Part shown: piece by piece, positions 1 through 8,301 of the stretch | Numbering within the stretch: position 1 is the stretch's first letter | Layout: each line of letters opens with the position of its first letter | Assembly: GCA_012270385.1 (NCBI GenBank) | Contig: JAAXIK010000274.1 | Location: 1 to 52,810, forward strand | Direction of reading: 5' to 3' | Source: Rubripirellula sp. | GTDB taxonomy: Bacteria; Planctomycetota; Planctomycetia; Pirellulales; Pirellulaceae | DNA length: 52,810 nt | Notes under the pieces: generated by a model | Told to the model about the DNA's origin: nothing | The model's database searches: none | What the model saw: the letters and a program-made list of their open reading frames with translations, nothing else | Program-made: the position numbers and the translations under genes

Positions 1-2
1 GA

Positions 3-1403
3 CTAGGGTTACCCTGGGCATTCTCTCAAACGCTTTCTGATGAAGAGCAGGCGAAAAATGTCGTTTTATTTTTAATTGACGACCTGGGCTGGAAAGATCT
101 AGGTTGTCAAGGAAGTGACTATTACCAAACACCAAATATTGATCTCCTGGCCAAACGAGGCGCTCGATTCACGAATGCTTATGCCGCCTGTGCCGTATGT
201 TCCCCCACACGTGCGGCAGTGCTCACTGGCAAAGCTCCCGCGCGACTGTTGCTCACCGAGTGGTTGCCTTCAGGCCGTTGGAATCCTCATGCCAAATTAC
301 ACAGCGGTCGGTATCTCAAATCCCTGCCGGTGGAGGAAGTGACACTGGCAGAGAAATTACGAGATGCCGGCTATCAAACAGCACACGTCGGAAAATGGCA
401 TCTTGGTGAGGATGATTTTTCATCCCCGATACACCATGGCTTTGATTTCAATGCGGGTGGAAACCCTCATGGTGCACCGGGAAACTATTTTTTTCCTTAC
501 AACGGAAACTGGTTAGTCCCTTCAACGGGGCAGCGAATCAAGTGGAATGTGTTCTCCGACGGATCCGAAGGGGAATACCTCACCGATCGTTTGACGGATG
601 AAGCCATCGATTTCATCGCAGAGAATCACGATGAAAAGTTCTTCTTACATTTCGCGCACTATGGAGTCCACACACCGCTCCAAGCTAAGCCTGCAATGGT
701 AAAGAAGTACCGTGAATTGCCAAAAGAAAGCCAGCAGGGCAATCCTATTTACGCAGCAATGGTCGAGAGTATTGATGAAAGTGTGGGAAGAGTCGTTGAG
801 ACCCTACAGGATCTTAGTATCCGGGACAGAACTTGCATCATTTTTGCGAGTGACAATGGTGGGTTCTACAAGGCGACAAACAACGCTCCACTCCGCGCTA
901 ACAAAGGAGCTTATTACGAAGGAGGAATCCGTGTTCCATTAATCATTGATTGGCCGGGCACAATTGAAAATGGGTGCGTGATCGATCAACCGGTCATCAG
1001 TATGGATCTCTATCCTACCTGCTTGGCAATGACCGGCGTACCTTTGTGTCCAGAACAGCACCTGGATGGTGTGTCACTTCACACATTACTCGATGGCTCC
1101 CAAAAAGGATTCAAAAGGTCGCTTTTTTGGCACTATCCGCACTACAACCAGCATCCATCTAGTTTCCCATCAAGCGTAGTTAGGAATGGAGATTGGAAAT
1201 TGATTCAAACTTTTGATCCAGAGGGTGTAGAGCTATATCACCTAGGTGATGATCTTGGTGAGAAGAAGTCCGTCGCTAAAGAGTACCCTGAGATCACCAG
1301 TCGTTTAATGACAGAGCTAAATCAATGGAGATCCGAGGTGGGTGCTGAGACCATGCGACCCAACCCCAACTACGACCCCAGCAAGCTTGAGAAAAAGCGG
1401 TGA
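3..1403 (+). CDS. Sulfatase (arylsulfatase family), 5' end outside window
   Basis: A type I sulfatase that hydrolyses sulfate esters, probably exported and used on sulfated polysaccharides. The frame is open from base 3, so the real start lies left of the window; the first ATG in frame (219) falls inside the domain and is not the start. The beginning reads like the end of a signal peptide (AFSQ) followed by the metal-binding strand VVLFLIDDLGW. The formylglycine signature CSPTR has its Cys codon at 198-200 and is followed by TGKAPARL. Further family motifs are GKWHLG and ASDNGG. It ends in TGA and converges on the serine hydrolase gene. It needs a sulfatase-maturing enzyme, which is not recognised in this window. 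Family call is certain; substrate is unknown. Confidence 0.93.
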   Translation, partial: LGLPWAFSQTLSDEEQAKNVVLFLIDDLGWKDLGCQGSDYYQTPNIDLLAKRGARFTNAYAACAVCSPTRAAVLTGKAPARLLLTEWLPSGRWNPHAKLHSGRYLKSLPVEEVTLAEKLRDAGYQTAHVGKWHLGEDDFSSPIHHGFDFNAGGNPHGAPGNYFFPYNGNWLVPSTGQRIKWNVFSDGSEGEYLTDRLTDEAIDFIAENHDEKFFLHFAHYGVHTPLQAKPAMVKKYRELPKESQQGNPIYAAMVESIDESVGRVVETLQDLSIRDRTCIIFASDNGGFYKATNNAPLRANKGAYYEGGIRVPLIIDWPGTIENGCVIDQPVISMDLYPTCLAMTGVPLCPEQHLDGVSLHTLLDGSQKGFKRSLFWHYPHYNQHPSSFPSSVVRNGDWKLIQTFDPEGVELYHLGDDLGEKKSVAKEYPEITSRLMTELNQWRSEVGAETMRPNPNYDPSKLEKKR

Positions 1404-1453
1404 AGCTACATGAGAGGCAGCTGACGCGTTGCTTTACCTCAAGTTGTTTTCTA

Positions 1454-2851
1454 CTACGGTGCAGGCATATTCCATGCAGGCGCAGCGTCAACCATTTTGT
1501 GTAAGAGTCGATCTAGCTCGAGGCCTAACTTCTTATCCGTCGGCGTTACTCGTGTGTTAAGCAGTCCGATGAAGTTCTTGCCGTCGTGGCGTCGAATCAT
1601 AATCGAGGTTGTTCCGGGTAATGAGCCAGAATGCCACCGGTTTGCTCGTTGATTGCTGAGGATGCGATTACTCCATCCAAGTGAGTAATACACATTTTTG
1701 GGACGCCCATCTTCCTCATAGCCCGCGCTGCCTTCGGGTCTCCCATGCATTTTCTCGATGCTTTCTTTCCTCAGAATCGGGCAGTTCTCTGGGTCATCAA
1801 ACGCGGCAGCGAACTTGGCCAGATCCTCGGCAGATGCAATCCAGCCGCCATGCGAGTCCATTGCTTCCAGGTACCAGCCTCCATATTGGGAAGGGACTTT
1901 TTGGCCGATACTGTCTGAAAACACCGAGTCTGCTGAGTGGGGATGATAGTAGCGAACTTCATTCGCAAATCTTTGATCAAGGTGTGTGCGACCAATCCTC
2001 ATGGAGTGGATATCAAGAGGTTTTAGAACATGGGTTTGTACGTATTGCTCGTAGGTTTGGTCTGTAACCGCTTCGATCAGGCGACCGAGAAGGCAATATC
2101 CAAAGTTTGAATAGGCGTAACGGTTACCAGGCTTAAAATCCAAGTCTTGGCTTAACATCGCTCGAATGACATCTTGTGCATCAGCTGGTGATGGAATTCC
2201 AAGTTGATTCGCAAAACGTACCGATTGGAACATCGGATCGAAGGATTGATTACGGTCCCATCCCCCGCGGTGCTGTAGGACTTGTTCCACCGTAATCTCA
2301 GTCAATCCTTCAGGTGTGGATTGATCGTTCGTGTTGATCAAATTCAGTTTGAGAAAAACACGGTCACGGAGATTGATATGTCCTTTTTCAACCAACTGAA
2401 GGATCGCTACGGCAGTGATAGGTTTTGAGACACTTGCAATTCTGAAAAGACTATCAGGTTCCACAGGTTGTTGATTGCTGAGATCAGAGTAACCAAATCC
2501 TGCAGAATACATCAGTTTCCCATTGTCAGTGACTGCCACCGCAGCACCAGGTATGCGATGTTGTCTGAGGAACTCATGCATGGTGGGTTCAAAATTACTG
2601 AACGCCTTGGGATCAGTTTTTTCAGAGGTGCGGGTGGGCAATGCGGGTTCTTCTTCGCCTCGATCCCGTAGATTGTGTCCTTCACGGATCGTGATATTCG
2701 CCGTCAATCTGTTAGGAGCTGTTCCATCAATGACAGTCCCATGGCGAACAATGGGATCGTATTGCTGGCCCCACAGGATGGGATTCATGAAAACCCAAAT
2801 CCCAAAAATCCAAAGCAGTTGATTCAGCACAGAATGATCAAGGGGCTTCAT
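1454..2851 (-). CDS. Beta-lactamase-fold serine hydrolase with amidohydrolase-like leader
   Basis: Class C beta-lactamase / penicillin-binding-protein-like serine hydrolase of 465 aa, probably exported. The SxxK nucleophile motif is S140-V-S-K143, the YxN motif is Y247-S-N249, and an HSG motif near residue 410 takes the KTG position. A hydrophobic signal sequence covers about residues 9-29. Residues 31-58 (YDPIVRHGTVIDGT and the following ITIREG) resemble the first beta strands of D-aminoacylase/amidohydrolase proteins rather than a beta-lactamase; an acidic linker then leads to the hydrolase domain from about residue 86. GGGAG lies 7 bases before the ATG. The gene ends in two consecutive TAG codons. 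Substrate is unknown; esterase or peptidase activity is equally possible. Confidence 0.88.
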   Translation of the reverse strand: MKPLDHSVLNQLLWIFGIWVFMNPILWGQQYDPIVRHGTVIDGTAPNRLTANITIREGHNLRDRGEEEPALPTRTSEKTDPKAFSNFEPTMHEFLRQHRIPGAAVAVTDNGKLMYSAGFGYSDLSNQQPVEPDSLFRIASVSKPITAVAILQLVEKGHINLRDRVFLKLNLINTNDQSTPEGLTEITVEQVLQHRGGWDRNQSFDPMFQSVRFANQLGIPSPADAQDVIRAMLSQDLDFKPGNRYAYSNFGYCLLGRLIEAVTDQTYEQYVQTHVLKPLDIHSMRIGRTHLDQRFANEVRYYHPHSADSVFSDSIGQKVPSQYGGWYLEAMDSHGGWIASAEDLAKFAAAFDDPENCPILRKESIEKMHGRPEGSAGYEEDGRPKNVYYSLGWSNRILSNQRANRWHSGSLPGTTSIMIRRHDGKNFIGLLNTRVTPTDKKLGLELDRLLHKMVDAAPAWNMPAP

Positions 2852-2905
2852 AGAGTGCTCCCGTGTATGGTCTTTGGATCTCGGTATCTCGGCGATTTGA
2901 CAAGA

Positions 2906-2956
2906 AACAAGGTGTGCGATCTATCCTCTCCTCAAAAAGAGTTCGCACACCTTGTT
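2906..2956 (-). terminator. 14-bp perfect inverted repeat downstream of tRNA-Arg, possible terminator
   Basis: The arms at 2906-2919 and 2943-2956 are perfectly complementary over 14 bp, with a 23-base spacer. On the minus strand the hairpin starts 19 bases after the tRNA and is followed by TTCTTGTC, a weak T-rich tract. It would separate the tRNA transcript from the serine hydrolase gene that starts at 2851. Termination is inferred; a protein-binding site is also possible. Confidence 0.5.
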
Positions 2957-2975
2957 GGTGTTCTACTACGGGAAG

Positions 2976-3048
2976 CACCCACGGGAGGATTCGAACCTCC
3001 GACACCCGCTTTAGGAAAGCGGTGCTCTATCCCCTGAGCTACGCGGGC
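2976..3048 (-). tRNA. tRNA-Arg (anticodon CCU)
   Basis: On the minus strand the sequence folds as a complete 73-base cloverleaf. The acceptor stem GCCCGCG pairs with CGTGGGT, with two G-U pairs. The D-arm is GCTC...GAGC. The anticodon stem CCGCT/AGCGG encloses loop TTCCTAA, giving anticodon CCT, which reads the Arg codon AGG. The T-arm is GGAGG-TTCGAAT-CCTCC. The discriminator base is G and no CCA is encoded. It stands alone between the SGNH hydrolase and serine hydrolase genes. Confidence 0.95.
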
Positions 3049-3264
3049 AAAATGTCACGGGCAGTGAACCGTCTAACAGTGAACCGTCGAATGACCTGTT
3101 GCCTCCGGCCATTCGATTAATGCACGCAGACTTGGCGATACCTAAACTTAACGGCTAGGTTCTAATTCGGCTAGTTGGTGTCCACGCAGTGCCAACAGTA
3201 ATTGGCCATCGCTCGCAGGCGAGCCAATACTGCCCTTTTCAGACCAAGCAGACTGAGCGTGCTG

Positions 3265-4047
3265 TTAAAGCTCTTTTCTGATCGAGTCTGCTACGAACTT
3301 GGCAAGTTTCGTGCTGTTTTCCGGCGTGTAATGAACGTTGGCCTCACGTGTGGGGACGTTCTTGCTCGCGAAATCAAAGAGACCATTTGTTTTAATTCCG
3401 TGTGTAGACATCACTTTCTTCGCAATTGCGTTGTACTTCGCGCTGTCGCCTACCACACGTCCTGCTGCTCCATTCGGAACGGGTGTTGTCTCACACCAAA
3501 TGACTTTCGCACCCGTTCTCTTGAGGCGTTTCGCAAGCGTATCGAGATTAGCGGCGTATTGATCCGGTGGGATCTGCTGATGGCTACTTTCATTCTTTGG
3601 ATCTGCGAGATTCTGTCCCTGAGGACCCATGTATTTTAGATCATGGAGGCCGTGATTAATTTGGATGACTGACCACTTTCGATCTCCTAGCCATTGGTCA
3701 ATTTCTTCAAGTCCTTTGCTAGAGGGTCCACAGTTAGTCTGGGGGCGATAAACATTGGCTGTGCCTTGGAGCTCTGCTCGAAGTGGGACCATGTATCCGA
3801 TTGAAATGGAATCTCCAATCACCAGTACATTCGGGAGATTCGGATCAGGATTTTCTGGATTCTGATAGGATGGATTGATCTTTCGGGCAGGTTTGTCAGG
3901 CATTGGTTTTGCGGTTTCAGACTTCCCAGGCCTTCTCACTGATATCCTTGGTTTGAGTTCGGGGTTTTTCTGTGCTGATAAAGCTACAGGGAGAACGGAA
4001 ATGAATGCTAATGTGATCGTCAGAATCATGGTTGGGTTTTTCTTCAT
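3265..4047 (-). CDS. SGNH/GDSL-like hydrolase, exported
   Basis: A 260-aa SGNH-fold hydrolase, probably an esterase or carbohydrate deacetylase. The chosen ATG at 4047 gives a classic signal peptide (MKKNPT then a hydrophobic run to about residue 25). The frame is open upstream to 4206, but that part is basic and not signal-like. After a Pro-rich linker, block I is VLVIGDSIS with nucleophile S80. Block III-like NHGLHD follows in mid-protein. The C-terminal His is H239 (NVHYT). The usual Asp three residues before the His is Ala236, with Glu235 next to it, so the dyad is atypical. Stop is TAA. Substrate cannot be told. Confidence 0.82.
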   Translation of the reverse strand: MKKNPTMILTITLAFISVLPVALSAQKNPELKPRISVRRPGKSETAKPMPDKPARKINPSYQNPENPDPNLPNVLVIGDSISIGYMVPLRAELQGTANVYRPQTNCGPSSKGLEEIDQWLGDRKWSVIQINHGLHDLKYMGPQGQNLADPKNESSHQQIPPDQYAANLDTLAKRLKRTGAKVIWCETTPVPNGAAGRVVGDSAKYNAIAKKVMSTHGIKTNGLFDFASKNVPTREANVHYTPENSTKLAKFVADSIRKEL

Positions 4048-4522
4048 TAGTGGTCTCAATTTCAAAGTAAAAAAATTCTCAATGGATCTGACGGTTTGGT
4101 TCACCCTCAGGCGAATCAAGTTAATCGATCCATACCTGCCCATGTGAGTCGACTTGAGATTTTTTTGACTCGGTTCACCGCTGTTGACTCGAGTTAGTTC
4201 CGTCATTCATGTTTGTCGTTTCAACAAAAAACCAAGCATGAGTTGGGTAACTTTTCTTTCGAATCAAGCTAGACTAGAGGATCAATCGGAAGTTACGAGC
4301 CACCCGTCTGTTGGTGTTTGTTGTCGATATTGCTTTTAGCCGATGGAACGGAAAAGGCTAGGACCGAAGCAAGTAAGACTGAAGCAAGTAGGACTGAATT
4401 CAACGATAAGCTTGATCGATGTCTGAGGTCGATGGGCTGGTGATTCGCCGTCACCGTGAGATCATGCTGCTAGTCAATGGTGGAAAGCAGCTCCATGCAT
4501 ATTCAACAAGTGCTTCAGAGAA
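4048..4522. other. 475-base divergent intergenic region with a short tandem repeat
   Basis: This separates the SGNH hydrolase (minus) from the thiamine gene (plus) and must hold both promoters. It contains two tandem copies of a 15-base unit (4361-4390). I looked for a TPP riboswitch before the thiamine gene and did not find its conserved core. No convincing small gene is visible. Confidence 0.6.
4361..4390. repeat. Two-copy 15-bp tandem repeat upstream of the thiamine gene
   Basis: The units GGACCGAAGCAAGTA (4361-4375) and AGACTGAAGCAAGTA (4376-4390) differ at two positions. A third, decayed start (GGACTGAA) follows at 4391. It lies about 130 bases upstream of the thiD2-thiE start. Function is unknown; it could be slippage or paired operator sites. 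Confidence 0.7.
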
Positions 4523-5608
4523 ATGGAAGAACACAATTCGGTATACCGTATTCTTGATGCATCATTCAATCGTGCCAGTGAGGGTTTGCGAACCTTGGAG
4601 GAAGCAGGGCGTTTTGCCTTAAACCATTCGGAGCTCGCGAGTGAGTTCAAGGAGTTGAGGCATGGTCTGGCATCCTCGATGGAGGCCTTGCCACGAGCAG
4701 AGTTGATCCGCTCACGAGATACCACCTCGGATGTGGGTACCGAAATCCAAGCCGGTTCGGAGTACCGGAGGCAATCGATCGAATCTGTTGTGATTGCAGC
4801 CGCATCAAGAGTTCAACAGTCCATGCGTGTACTTGAGGAATACATGAAGGTGATTGATGCGGAGCCGGCTAGGAAGCTTGAAAGGATCCGCTATCGCATC
4901 TACACAGCATGTGCGAACCTTGAATTGAAAGTCCGTTCGAATCAGATCCAACAAAGACTCGCGGATTCTCATCTCTATCTGTTGTTGGATGCGGCGGATT
5001 CTGATCTTGAATTTGAGCGCAGGATGACTGACTTGATTGACAGTGGTGTTGATATCGTACAGTTGCGAGATCGAAGTGTTTCAGATCGAACTCTTCTGAG
5101 GCGGGCTCGGATCGGTGTCAGGATCGCAAGAGATGCAGGCAAATTGTTTATCGTCAATGATCGAGCGGATCTCGCTCTCGCGGCTGATGCAGACGGAGTC
5201 CATGTGGGTCAGGAAGAGTTGCCGGCAATCGATGCTCGCAGGATATTGGGATCAGATCGAATCATCGGCGTGTCGACACACTCACTCGAGGAAGCGAAAC
5301 AAGCGGTTGCAGATGGAGCTGACTATATCGGTTGTGGACCAGTGTTCCCCAGTCATACCAAAGCCTTTAAGCATTTCGTTGGAGTCGACATGTTAAGAGA
5401 GGTCGCGGCAATGATCCAAATACCATCTTTTGCCATTGGAGGAATAGACAGCAGTAAACTAGAGCAGATCATTGATAGTGGGTTCTATCGGGTCGCTGTC
5501 TCCAATGCTGTCCATGCAGCGCCCCATCCAATGAAGACTGCGAACGAAATCAAGCAGGTTCTCGAGGAGGCTGCATCGCGACTTTCTCCGACGTCCAAAG
5601 TCGTTTAG
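4523..5608 (+). CDS. thiE: ThiD2-ThiE fusion: HMP-P kinase plus thiamine-phosphate synthase
   Basis: A 361-aa two-domain enzyme for thiamine synthesis in the cytoplasm. The C-terminal part (about 148-350) is thiamine-phosphate synthase, which joins HMP-PP and the thiazole phosphate: VQLRDR, FIVNDRADLALAADADGVHVGQ, GVSTHS, GCGPVFPSHTK and AIGGI are all present. The N-terminal part (about 1-140) begins YRILDASFNRASEGLRTLEE, the pattern of the ThiD2 family, described as an HMP-phosphate kinase fused to ThiE in several phyla. The fusion would cover two consecutive steps in one chain. The ATG at 4523 directly precedes the ThiD2 motif; its ribosome site is weak. It ends in TAG, with a TGA two codons later. 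The ThiE call is certain, the ThiD2 role rests on the motif. Confidence 0.93.
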   Translation: MEEHNSVYRILDASFNRASEGLRTLEEAGRFALNHSELASEFKELRHGLASSMEALPRAELIRSRDTTSDVGTEIQAGSEYRRQSIESVVIAAASRVQQSMRVLEEYMKVIDAEPARKLERIRYRIYTACANLELKVRSNQIQQRLADSHLYLLLDAADSDLEFERRMTDLIDSGVDIVQLRDRSVSDRTLLRRARIGVRIARDAGKLFIVNDRADLALAADADGVHVGQEELPAIDARRILGSDRIIGVSTHSLEEAKQAVADGADYIGCGPVFPSHTKAFKHFVGVDMLREVAAMIQIPSFAIGGIDSSKLEQIIDSGFYRVAVSNAVHAAPHPMKTANEIKQVLEEAASRLSPTSKVV

Positions 5609-5683
5609 GAATGAGGCCATTCGTTTGCTTGATCGCCTGAAAATGAGCAGTTCAAAAACAAGTGATAGAAAGGAGGGGGACGG

Positions 5684-6235
5684 ATGTTGGAGGTTGAACA
5701 AAAATTTCGAGTTGACGAGGAAGCGAAACTGCTCAGCTGCCTGGAAGCAATCGGAGCGGTAGCGGATACCACGGAAATTCATGAAGACATCTATTACGCA
5801 CACCCAGCACGAGATTTCCGGCAGACAACAGAGGCTCTGAGAATCCGAGTGGTCAATGGCGTCCCGATGATTACGTACAAGGGACCAAAATTGCCTGGGA
5901 GCATGAAGGTTCGCAAAGAATTGGAGTGGCGTTTAGATCCCGGTGATCCGTGTGGTCGTCAAACCATGGAAATGCTCGATCTGCTCGGCTTTAAGCCTGT
6001 GGCCACCGTTCGGAAATCGAGAAACGTTTTTCGTCTCTCAGAGAGCCATCTCACGGTTGCTGTCGACAACGTCGAAAGGTTAGGGCTTTTTGCCGAAATT
6101 GAGTGTCTCGTGAGTGAAGTACCCGAAATTGACGGTGCAAAAAAGCGGATTCAACAGGCGCAACTGCAGCTGGGCTTGGAAAAAAAAGAAAAACGGAGCT
6201 ACCTGGGGATGCTTTTGGAGTTGTCAGAGAGTTAA
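5684..6235 (+). CDS. CYTH-domain protein (CyaB-like class IV adenylate cyclase / triphosphatase)
   Basis: A 183-aa CYTH protein. It opens with the family's ExExK signature (EVEQK at residues 3-7). The other charged tunnel positions follow: YYAHP..DFRQTTEALRIR, ITYKGPK, KVRKELEW, and VAVDNVERLGLFAEIEC. This matches the CyaB/class IV arrangement; members act on triphosphates (cyclase, triphosphatase or thiamine-triphosphatase activity). The gene has one of the best ribosome sites in the window, AGGAGG about 9 bases before the ATG. It lies 75 bases after the thiamine gene on the same strand, so a thiamine-triphosphatase role is conceivable, but that is only inference. Stop is TAA. Confidence 0.85.
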   Translation: MLEVEQKFRVDEEAKLLSCLEAIGAVADTTEIHEDIYYAHPARDFRQTTEALRIRVVNGVPMITYKGPKLPGSMKVRKELEWRLDPGDPCGRQTMEMLDLLGFKPVATVRKSRNVFRLSESHLTVAVDNVERLGLFAEIECLVSEVPEIDGAKKRIQQAQLQLGLEKKEKRSYLGMLLELSES

Positions 6236-6348
6236 ACTATCCAGTATCCGACTATCACATCCCTATCAGGCGTCATTCGTAAAGGCGACAACGGGAAAGA
6301 AATATCGGGTAACTATCGTTGTACAACTCCATTTAAGAGGATTTCTAG

Positions 6349-6789
6349 ATGATCAAAAAAGCGATGAGCGGCGTGGCCGTCCTATTAGTTGCAGCGGCAA
6401 CTGTCGTGGCTGCTGAAGTCAATTTGGAAGGCGTAAAATGCGTCGTTGCACCCAAAGCAGCTTCCGCATCCAAAGCGGTAGACTACAAAGGTGGCAAAGT
6501 TTACATGTGCTGTGGTGGATGCGTTGGCAAATTCAAGTCCAACACTGCTAAATATGCAGAGAAAGCTAACCATCAGCTCGTAGCAACTAAGCAGTTTGCA
6601 CAGAAAGGCTGCCCATTCAGTGGTGGTCCCGTTAACGAAAGCACCGTTGTTGAACTGGCCGGCACGAAGGTCGGATTCTGCTGCAACAATTGCAAAGGCA
6701 AATTCACAAGCGCTGGCGATGATGCCGCAAAGATGAAGTTGGTCTTCAGCGACAAAGCTTTCAAGAAAGCTTTCGCCAAAAAGAAGTAA
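6349..6789 (+). CDS. Small exported Cys-rich protein with two TRASH/YHS-like repeats
   Basis: A 146-aa secreted protein. Residues 1-22 form a signal peptide (hydrophobic run ending VVAAEV). Two similar cysteine modules follow: module one has C at KCVV then YMCCGGCVGKF, module two has GCPFSGGP then VGFCCNNCKGKF. Each module thus has one Cys (or CP), then CCxxC about 25-35 residues on, a pattern resembling TRASH/YHS metal-binding domains. It is rich in Lys, so basic. An AAGAGGA ribosome site precedes the ATG, and a strong terminator follows, so it is probably monocistronic and well expressed. Metal binding in the periplasm or paryphoplasm is an inference. Confidence 0.8.
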   Translation: MIKKAMSGVAVLLVAAATVVAAEVNLEGVKCVVAPKAASASKAVDYKGGKVYMCCGGCVGKFKSNTAKYAEKANHQLVATKQFAQKGCPFSGGPVNESTVVELAGTKVGFCCNNCKGKFTSAGDDAAKMKLVFSDKAFKKAFAKKK

Positions 6790-6837
6790 GGCAGCTGTGC
6801 CATCGTGTCGCTTCTGCGGTAGCGACTAAACAACATT

Positions 6838-6875
6838 CCGGTGGTTGCCCTGAAAGGCAATCGCCGGTTTTTTTT
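6838..6875 (+). terminator. Rho-independent terminator after the Cys-rich protein gene
   Basis: A 12-bp stem (6838-6849 with 6856-6867, containing two G-T pairs) and a 6-base loop CTGAAA are followed directly by eight T residues (6868-6875). It lies 48 bases after the TAA of the upstream gene. Confidence 0.92.
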
Positions 6876-6996
6876 GGATCCCCCACAAACGTTTTTCGTC
6901 AGCAGCTACTCGGTGAGTCTATTCGGCAAGAGAAAACGAGTGTTTTCGCGTCCGGACCCCTCATCTTGCTGTGTATTTTTTATGGTGCTCTGACCG

Positions 6997-8301
6997 ATGT
7001 ATTTAAGCTTGGCCCGGCGACTGATCACTGAGACAGATAAACGCCTCCTGTTCAAGGCTGCCTGGACTCTAGGAGTTCGAGGACTTTGGAGCGTGCATCA
7101 ACATAAGAGAAGATTGAAAAGAGGTGAGTTCTTTCCACCCTTCCTCTATCTCTCTGTGATCAATAGCTGCAACCTACGCTGCCAAGGATGCTGGGTGGAT
7201 GTCGGAGCGAAACAACACCGAATCGAAGTCGATGCTGCCAACCAGACGATCGCACAAGCCAAGGCAATGGGTAACAGCTTTTTCGGCATACTCGGGGGGG
7301 AACATTTTATGCACAATGATTTGCTGAAGATCTTCGAAGCAAATCGTGATGTTTACTTTCAAGTTTTTACCAATGGACATTTCATCACTGATGAAATCGC
7401 TTCTCGTTTGCGAGAGCTCGGAAATGTTACACCACTGATTAGTGTTGAGGGCACAGAGATCATTAGTGATACCCGACGAGGACGGGATGGCGTGTTGAAT
7501 CAGACCATGCAGGGTCTTGAGACTGCGTTACGTCACAAATTGCTTGTCGGAGTCTGCACTAGCGTTTGTCAGTCCAACCTAGATGATCTTGTCCAAGATG
7601 CTTGGGTGGATCGGCTGATTGATATGGGTGTGATGTATTGTTGGTATCACATTTATCGACCTGTTGGACCTGAGCCCAATCCACAACTCGCTTTAACGAG
7701 TGAGCAGCAGAAGAGAGTCCGGCAATTTGTAGTGGATACCCGTGCGACAAAACCAATCATCGTTATCGATGCCTATCATGATGATGCTGGTAATGCGCTC
7801 TGCCCAGCTGCTACTGGGTTCACACATCACGTTGGTCCATGGGGAGACCTTGAGCCCTGCCCGGTGATTCAACTCGCAACGGAGTCGATTCATGATGAGA
7901 AACCCTTGGCGGATACTTTCAACCAATCTGAATTCCTGAGGGATTTTCGTGAGCTCACTGCAGAAAATACTCGGGGATGTGTCATCATGGAACGTCCTGA
8001 CCTCTTGGTAGAGCTAGCAGAAAAGCATAATGCCAGAGATACAACGGTCAGGGGAGGAGTCATCGATGAACTGAAACAGGTAACTCCTCGACGTAGTCAG
8101 TTTCAGCCCGGCGACGAAATACCAGAAAGGAGTTTGGTTTATCGTTGGGCCAAAAGGTATGCGTTCAACGACTTCGGCACTTACGGTCAGCATTTCGATC
8201 GACAGAAATATCGAGACCCTGATGTTGTGCAAATCAAGCCGATGTCCAAGGTGAACTCGCAGGCTACTGTAAGTCAGTTGCCGGTTGTTGACTCTGAGTG
8301 A
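6997..8301 (+). CDS. Radical SAM enzyme
   Basis: A 434-aa radical SAM protein. The cluster motif CNLRCQGC (CxxxCxxC) is at about residues 57-64, after a basic N-terminal helix region. GILGGEHF corresponds to the SAM-binding GGEP-type motif and FTNGHFI to the next barrel strand. Additional Cys residues (NALCPAATGF, EPCPVIQ, RGCVIM) in the C-terminal half suggest an auxiliary cluster as in SPASM/twitch-type enzymes. It stands alone behind a terminator and before a 340-base gap. The reaction cannot be predicted; peptide or cofactor modification are typical for this type. Confidence 0.87.
   Translation: MYLSLARRLITETDKRLLFKAAWTLGVRGLWSVHQHKRRLKRGEFFPPFLYLSVINSCNLRCQGCWVDVGAKQHRIEVDAANQTIAQAKAMGNSFFGILGGEHFMHNDLLKIFEANRDVYFQVFTNGHFITDEIASRLRELGNVTPLISVEGTEIISDTRRGRDGVLNQTMQGLETALRHKLLVGVCTSVCQSNLDDLVQDAWVDRLIDMGVMYCWYHIYRPVGPEPNPQLALTSEQQKRVRQFVVDTRATKPIIVIDAYHDDAGNALCPAATGFTHHVGPWGDLEPCPVIQLATESIHDEKPLADTFNQSEFLRDFRELTAENTRGCVIMERPDLLVELAEKHNARDTTVRGGVIDELKQVTPRRSQFQPGDEIPERSLVYRWAKRYAFNDFGTYGQHFDRQKYRDPDVVQIKPMSKVNSQATVSQLPVVDSE

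Noticed and set aside
4391-4522. TPP riboswitch before thiE
   Set aside because: CTGAGG-type fragments occur, but the conserved core helices and the CCTGATCTGGATAATACCAGCG-like element are absent.
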